Assembly (NCBI GenBank): GCA_031292015.1
Contig: JARLHY010000124.1
Span: 1 to 64,000, forward strand
Direction: 5' to 3'
DNA: 64,000 nt
DNA from: Negativicutes bacterium
GTDB lineage: Bacteria > Bacillota_C > Negativicutes > Sporomusales_B > JARLHX01
The translations under genes were made by a program, and so were the position numbers. Shown here in pieces: positions 59,854 through 64,000 of this stretch. The stretch's first letter is position 1, and each line of letters begins with the position of its first letter. The notes under the pieces are model-generated. The model did not search any database. It saw only the letters and a list, made by a program, of their open reading frames with translations, and was not told the DNA's origin.

Positions 59854-59957
59854 GGCGCAACTGGTGAAAATAATCACCAGTTGCGCCGCTATTTCGAGCT
59901 ACAAACATGAATTAAGAAGGTTTGGGAAAAAAATCACCAACGGTGAAAATAATCACC
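59854..59957. promoter_or_regulatory. Repeated GGTGAAAATAATCACC palindromes (probable activator sites)
   Basis: An identical 16-mer GGTGAAAATAATCACC occurs at 59863-59878 and 59942-59957. The first is the core of a perfect 14-base-arm inverted repeat (59854-59887, arms GGCGCAACTGGTGA and its complement); the second covers the stop codon of the activator gene. A degenerate third copy (GG...TCACC) is at 59924-59938. They lie about 60-160 bases upstream of the -12 box. Confidence 0.72.
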
Positions 59958-61614
59958 GCTTTTCATTCCAGTTGGAATAGAGCTTGATGCCGTAGCGGGC
60001 TGCCTTTTTGACCACGGTGGAGTGGTCCACCGCCAGTTTCTCCGCCGCCTTGCGGGTGCTTTTGTATTTTTCCAGGGCCCGCCGCAAAAATTCCCGCTCA
60101 AACTCTTCCCTGGCTTCCCGGAAAGTAAGCGGCTCGACGCCGGCCTGTTCCCCGAAACGCCGCATTTCTTCAGGCACATGCTCGAGGGTAATCTCATCAC
60201 TGTCGGCGATGACCAGCAGCCGTTCCACCAGGTTTTCCAGTTCCCGCACATTGCCTGGCCACTGATAGGCGATAAAAAAGCGATACAGTTCCCCGGTCAG
60301 CTTGCGGCGGATACCGTGTTTTTCGCTGTATTTTTTCAGAAAATGATTGGCCAGCGGAATGATATCCTCCGGCCGCTCCCGCAGCGGCGGAATGTGAAGT
60401 TTGAGGACATTCAGCCGGTAAAACAGATCTGAGCGGAACTGTTTTCCTTTCACCATTTCCTCCAGGGCGCGGTTGGTCGCGGCGATGATTCTCACATCCA
60501 CCTTGATCAGACTGTTGCCGCCGACCCGGTAAAACTCTTTCTGCTGAACCACCCTGAGCAGTTTCACCTGCAGCGACAGGGACAGTTCGCCGATTTCATC
60601 CAGCAGGATAGTACCGCCGTCAGCCATCTCAAACAGCCCCAGCTGACCACCTTTTTTGGCGCCAGTATAAGCCCCGCCTTCGTAGCCGAACAGCTCCGCC
60701 TCCAGCAGCGTCTCCGGAATGGCGCCGCAGTTGATCTTGAGAAAGGGTGAACCTTTGCGGGTGCTGTTCTTGTAGATCAGATCCGCCACCACCTCCTTGC
60801 CCACCCCGGATTCCCCGGTGATGAGCAGCGGCGCGTCCACCTTGGCAAATTTCAGCGCGCTCAGCAGCAGCTTCTGCATACCTGGGCTCCGGTAGATCAG
60901 GGCGCCGGTGCGAAGCTGTTCCTCGGTAAGGGTTTCCACGATCTGAGAGTACTGGTCCAGCTTCTTCTGCGACTCTGCCAACTGTTCCTTCAGACTGTTG
61001 ATTTCGGTCATGTCCCGGACGTTGGTCACCACCCGGAAGATCTCGCCCTGATCGCCGTAGATCGGACTGCCGGTAATAATGCTGTGCCTGCCGGTCCTGA
61101 ACACCTGGCTGAAAGTCGTCGGTTTGCCGGTGTTGAGCACCCTGAGGGTCGCCGAATCGGAGACAATTTTTCGCTCGATAAGCTCGTTCATCGTCAGGCC
61201 GACGATTTCGCTTGTCGGTATGCCGGTGATCCGCTCGTAGCTGTGATTGATTCGGATCAGCCGGCCCTGATTGTCGGCAACGACGATCCCGTCATGGGAA
61301 GATTCAAAGATCGCTTCCAGTTCTTTATTGCTTTCGGCCAGCCGGCCGATTACCTCGTCTTGCGGCTCCTGACGGCAGAGCACGCCAAGATAACCGTTCA
61401 TCGCCGGCAGGACATACGGGAAAATCAGCACCACGCCATGCTTGGTATGAAAAGTGGCGTAATGGCTGCTCAAAATTTTTTTCCCGCCGAGAGCCCGGTC
61501 CAGCAGCTTTCCGTTGCGCAGCTTCGCCGGAGCCGCGGGATCGACCCAGACGACCTTCAGCTCCTCGTCGCAGATAAAAAATGTAAAGTCTTCTTGATCA
61601 GAGGCCTGACTCAT
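59953..61614 (-). CDS. PAS-domain sigma-54-dependent transcription activator
   Basis: A 553-residue enhancer-binding protein. A ~90-residue N-terminal input region precedes a PAS domain (about residues 95-210, 'IFESSHDGIVVADNQGRLIRIN' in part), a coiled linker, and the AAA+ domain with Walker A 'GESGVGKE', the sigma-54 loop GAYTGA, 'GTILLDEIGEL' and 'YQWPGNVRELEN'. The C-terminal helix-turn-helix is 'STRKAAEKLAVDHSTVVKKAARYG', in part. The chosen ATG (61612-61614) follows GAAGGTGA; a TTG five codons earlier is possible. Its gene ends just before the palindromes and the -24/-12 promoter at 59794, so it is the likely activator of the downstream operon. Confidence 0.92.
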   Translation of the reverse strand: MSQASDQEDFTFFICDEELKVVWVDPAAPAKLRNGKLLDRALGGKKILSSHYATFHTKHGVVLIFPYVLPAMNGYLGVLCRQEPQDEVIGRLAESNKELEAIFESSHDGIVVADNQGRLIRINHSYERITGIPTSEIVGLTMNELIERKIVSDSATLRVLNTGKPTTFSQVFRTGRHSIITGSPIYGDQGEIFRVVTNVRDMTEINSLKEQLAESQKKLDQYSQIVETLTEEQLRTGALIYRSPGMQKLLLSALKFAKVDAPLLITGESGVGKEVVADLIYKNSTRKGSPFLKINCGAIPETLLEAELFGYEGGAYTGAKKGGQLGLFEMADGGTILLDEIGELSLSLQVKLLRVVQQKEFYRVGGNSLIKVDVRIIAATNRALEEMVKGKQFRSDLFYRLNVLKLHIPPLRERPEDIIPLANHFLKKYSEKHGIRRKLTGELYRFFIAYQWPGNVRELENLVERLLVIADSDEITLEHVPEEMRRFGEQAGVEPLTFREAREEFEREFLRRALEKYKSTRKAAEKLAVDHSTVVKKAARYGIKLYSNWNEKR

Positions 61615-61629
61615 CCCATTCACCTTCAA

Positions 61630-61900
61630 AGCCCTTTTCTGAGTTAATTCGCATCATTCCCGCCAACTCCTGCTTGACCGCCGCCCGGACAGGCCTGGAA
61701 CAAGCTGACAAGCCCTGGGGCTTGTTTGAGAAACCTATTCATCCGCCCTGGAAGAGATTTCCCCAGCGGGCTTCGCCCGAAAATCACGGATAAGCAAAAA
61801 CTAGAGACTCGGGGTTCCCCGAGTCTCTAGTTTCTAATATTCCCAGCCGCCGGCTTCTCTGTCACCGGCGGCGCAGGATTCATCCGCAGAGGACCAAGAC
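61630..61900. other. Hairpin-rich intergenic region upstream of the PAS activator
   Basis: About 270 bases without a convincing ORF. It contains ACAAGCCC/GGGCTTGT (61708-61725), CGGGC/GCCCG (61767-61779), the strong terminator at 61798-61833 and GCCGCCGG/CCGGCGGC (61849-61873). No promoter with good spacing was found for the activator gene. Confidence 0.5.
61796..61833 (-). terminator. Rho-independent terminator, probably bidirectional
   Basis: AAACTAGAGACTCGGGG and CCCCGAGTCTCTAGTTT arms (17 pairs, two-base loop) with T-runs on the complement strand. It ends the LarA-family/DapA-family unit. Confidence 0.9.
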
Positions 61901-63169
61901 TTAAAACAAGTTGCCCTTGGCGTCGAACACCAGCTTATACGGCTCGCTCACGACTTCCAGCTGAGGATGGTCTTCCACATAAGCCCGCAGGACTGTTGAA
62001 ACTTCAAGCTCAGCCAAATCGTTGGTATTCTTCATTCTGAGCAGTGTGACATTCTCTTTGTCCAGGCGATTGCTGGACTTGATGCAGGCCTGAACGGCCT
62101 GTTTGTCGCTTTTCAGCACCATCGGAATTTTTACGGTCAGCGGCACCGTCGAAGTCAGCGAATTGGGGTAGGTCTGCTCGAACGAGAACTTGTCGAAAGC
62201 CCGCTTGGTGGTGAAGTCGGCCATGCCGAGGCCGTTGCCGTTGCCGTGGGACACGTCGGTGATGTCCAGCACCGCCACCCGCTTGACATCAGGCCCGCCG
62301 CTGGCAGCGGTGGAGTTGTAGCGGCCGATGACGTTGGTGTCGAAGCCGGTGCCGCTGATGTTCTTGCCGATCTCGTCGATGATGATGGCATCCAGCTTGA
62401 CAAAATGGATCCGGGGCGAAAGCCGCTTGGCTTCTTCCTGTAAAGCCGGCTCCAGGCTGGCAATTTCCTGATTGTCCAGCAGCTCGATCCGGCAGCTTTC
62501 ATGAAAAGGGTTTTCCAGCACGCCGACCCCCAGCAGGATGTTCGCCTTGGCCAGCGAAACCTCGGCCATCAGCGGGACATTGGCCGCCATACTGTCAAAA
62601 CCGAGCTCATGGCAAAAATCGGCGCCTTTTTGTTTGCCAAGGCCGATGGTGATCATTTTCTGCAGGCCGCTTTCGATCGGGCCGCGAAAACTGGTATGGG
62701 GCTTGATCCGGTTGGCGACAATCGTCCAGTCGGCCGCATGGGCATTCCGGTCGAAATACACCGGAAGGCCGTTGCTTGATGTCCCGACCTGAACCGGGTC
62801 CATGTCCGACTTGATCGGCGCGCCGATATAAGCCTCGGTGTAGCCCATACCGATGATCATATCCCGCTGCCCCTCGGCGGTGGCCCCGCCGTGGCTGCCC
62901 ATCGCCGGCACCATGAACGGCACGCCGCCGCGCCTTTTCACTTCCTCCACCAACGTCTTGATCAGCAGCGGCATATTGGTGATCCCGCGGCTGCCTATCG
63001 TGATCGCCACTGTCTGGCCCGGCCTGATGTTCTCCAGCGCCGTTTTGGCCTGCAGTTTGGCTTTCAGTTCGGCCACGACATCGGCGATCACCGGCCGTTC
63101 AAACTTTTGCCGGATCCGGATTACCTCGGGGATAGCGATGGGATCAAGCAGTCTGTCTATCGCACTCAT
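61901..63169 (-). CDS. LarA-family (nickel-pincer lactate racemase-like) protein
   Basis: A 422-residue protein whose N-terminal ~250 residues match the LarA domain (formerly DUF2088): 'TIGSRGITNMPLLIKTLVEEV', 'MVPAMGSHGGATAEGQRDM' and 'VANRIKPHTSFRGPIESGLQKM', the last holding the conserved Lys/His region. LarA enzymes racemise or epimerise 2-hydroxy acids with a nickel pincer cofactor made by LarB, LarC and LarE. No lar maturation gene lies in the window, so it may either use genes elsewhere or be a homologue with another activity. It follows a DapA-family gene on the same strand and ends at a strong terminator. Confidence 0.85.
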   Translation of the reverse strand: MSAIDRLLDPIAIPEVIRIRQKFERPVIADVVAELKAKLQAKTALENIRPGQTVAITIGSRGITNMPLLIKTLVEEVKRRGGVPFMVPAMGSHGGATAEGQRDMIIGMGYTEAYIGAPIKSDMDPVQVGTSSNGLPVYFDRNAHAADWTIVANRIKPHTSFRGPIESGLQKMITIGLGKQKGADFCHELGFDSMAANVPLMAEVSLAKANILLGVGVLENPFHESCRIELLDNQEIASLEPALQEEAKRLSPRIHFVKLDAIIIDEIGKNISGTGFDTNVIGRYNSTAASGGPDVKRVAVLDITDVSHGNGNGLGMADFTTKRAFDKFSFEQTYPNSLTSTVPLTVKIPMVLKSDKQAVQACIKSSNRLDKENVTLLRMKNTNDLAELEVSTVLRAYVEDHPQLEVVSEPYKLVFDAKGNLF

Positions 63170-63283
63170 ACACTCACTCCATTCCCTGGCGGAATCCGCC
63201 AGTCATACCTCACGGTCACCTGTTTGGGGCTGCAGGTTCCGCTGGTGCGACGCAGCTTGGCCTTTTGCAACAGTCTTTCTTGC

Positions 63284-64000
63284 TTATAGCGGAAGTCCCA
63301 GGCTGCGCATCCAGGTCAGCATCTTCTCTTCCTGACCGGGGTTCAGGGCCAGCGGTGCCGTCACGGTGGGGCCGCAGATACCCATCTTGTTCAGGCCGAA
63401 TTTGATTACCGCGGCGTTGGCGCCGAAGGTGCCGATCAGCGGAATCAGCGACGCCTGCTTCTGCAGCTTGATGGCGGCAGGCAAATCGCCCTTCATGTAG
63501 GCGTTGTAAACGTCGGCGCACAGTTTGGGAGCCAGGCTGCAGCCGGCGAAAATGCCGCCCTTGGCGCCCAGCTGGTAAGTACCGACACCCAGAGCCGGGT
63601 TGCCGAGCATCACGGCGAAGTCCTGATCGGCCGTCACCTGGATAAAGCGCTGGGTTCCCCAGTAATCGCCGGCGCTGTCCTTCACGCCGATGATATTGGG
63701 ATGGGCTGCCAGTTTGGCCATGGTGTCGGGGGTCATGGCGATCTTGGTCATCTGGGGGAAATTATACATCACCACAGGCAGGGTCGATGCGTCGGCTATC
63801 GTGGTGAAATGCCGAATCACCGCAGCCTGGTCCAGCGGGAAATAGTAAGGCAGAGCCACCAGTACGCCGTCAGCCTTGGTCGTGGCGGCGTGTTTCACCT
63901 GAGCCAGAGTCCTTGCCGTGCCTGGTTCGCCGCAGCCAACGAGCACCGGGACCTTCCCGGCCACCTCTTCCAGAACCGCCTCAATGGCATCGGCCCGCAT
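63284..64000 (-). CDS. DapA/NAL-family aldolase (copy 2, 5' end beyond window)
   Basis: The C-terminal 238 residues of a class I lyase very similar to the protein encoded at 23287, with long identical stretches ('PNIIGVKDS', 'KGGIFAGCSL', 'PVVMYNFPQMTKI') and the same length to the stop. The Schiff-base Lys ('GVKDSAGDY') and catalytic Tyr ('VVMYNFPQ') are present. The gene is cut by the window edge, where the reading frame is still open. It precedes the LarA-family gene by 114 bases and probably supplies a linked step on a 2-hydroxy or 2-oxo acid. Confidence 0.88.
   Translation of the reverse strand: MRADAIEAVLEEVAGKVPVLVGCGEPGTARTLAQVKHAATTKADGVLVALPYYFPLDQAAVIRHFTTIADASTLPVVMYNFPQMTKIAMTPDTMAKLAAHPNIIGVKDSAGDYWGTQRFIQVTADQDFAVMLGNPALGVGTYQLGAKGGIFAGCSLAPKLCADVYNAYMKGDLPAAIKLQKQASLIPLIGTFGANAAVIKFGLNKMGICGPTVTAPLALNPGQEEKMLTWMRSLGLPL

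Noticed and set aside
1..64000. CRISPR arrays, rRNA operons, insertion sequences with transposase genes, prophage structural genes
   Set aside because: No regularly spaced direct repeats, rRNA-like sequence, transposase or virion protein frames were found on either strand.

Overview
The window comes from a GC-rich, endospore-forming member of the Bacillota (Firmicutes). The evidence is an alpha/beta-type small acid-soluble spore protein with a sigma-G-like promoter, a Spo0E-like phosphatase, a PASTA-tailed SpoVD-type penicillin-binding protein, a tRNA-Trp-sensing T-box leader and strong AGGAGG ribosome binding sites. Several sigma-54 activators with -24/-12 promoters and the overall gene content would suit the Sporomusaceae (Negativicutes), but nothing here proves the family. 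No rRNA, CRISPR array or transposase gene was seen.

Layout. 1-4090: an AT-richer segment with the start of a PAS-domain regulator, two exporters and a tyrosine integrase that abuts the 3' end of a tRNA-Val gene, which looks like the end of an integrated island. 4185-8804: a minus-strand operon controlled by a T-box whose specifier codon reads UGG (Trp). It encodes an ECF transporter (A, A', T and a TrpP-like S component) followed by a phenylacetate-CoA-ligase-type enzyme. 8881-23127: ordinary chromosomal genes (aminotransferase, DacF-like carboxypeptidase, cheR, motB, hypA-hypB with a Spo0E-like gene and an amidohydrolase, SASP, polX, spoVD-like, MFS, an exported lysine-rich protein). 23287-30960: two minus-strand units, one with a DapA-family lyase, DASS transporter, two unrecognised proteins (one a ferredoxin), an FCD regulator with a visible operator and an LDH2-type dehydrogenase, the other a split transketolase.

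31224-49975 is the centrepiece: a single-direction cluster holding every enzyme step of anaerobic nicotinate fermentation as known from Eubacterium barkeri. In pathway order these are nicotinate dehydrogenase (ndhS, ndhL, ndhM and a distant ndhF), 6-hydroxynicotinate reductase, enamidase, 2-formylglutarate reductase, the serine-dehydratase-like hydroxymethylglutarate dehydratase, B12-dependent methyleneglutarate mutase, methylitaconate isomerase, dimethylmalate dehydratase (two subunits) and dimethylmalate lyase, giving propionate and pyruvate. A probable nicotinate permease, a MutL-like candidate mutase reactivase, an ApbE-like UPF0280 protein and an AA_synth protein are embedded in it. Upstream of ndhS lie a near-perfect sigma-54 promoter and four ATTTCA/TGAAAT palindromes, then a soluble chemoreceptor with its own sigma-54 promoter, then a sigma-54 activator whose duplicated sensor domain resembles that of the chemoreceptor.

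53157-59952 is a second sigma-54-type unit. A PAS-containing activator lies upstream of a -24/-12 promoter flanked by repeated GGTGAAAATAATCACC palindromes. The promoter faces two ACS-type permeases, an SDR dehydrogenase, a 4-hydroxybutyryl-CoA-dehydratase-family enzyme with all four Fe-S ligands, a small cysteine-rich protein and a class III CoA-transferase. Its substrate is not evident. The window ends with a LarA-family protein and a second, very similar DapA-family lyase that runs off the edge.
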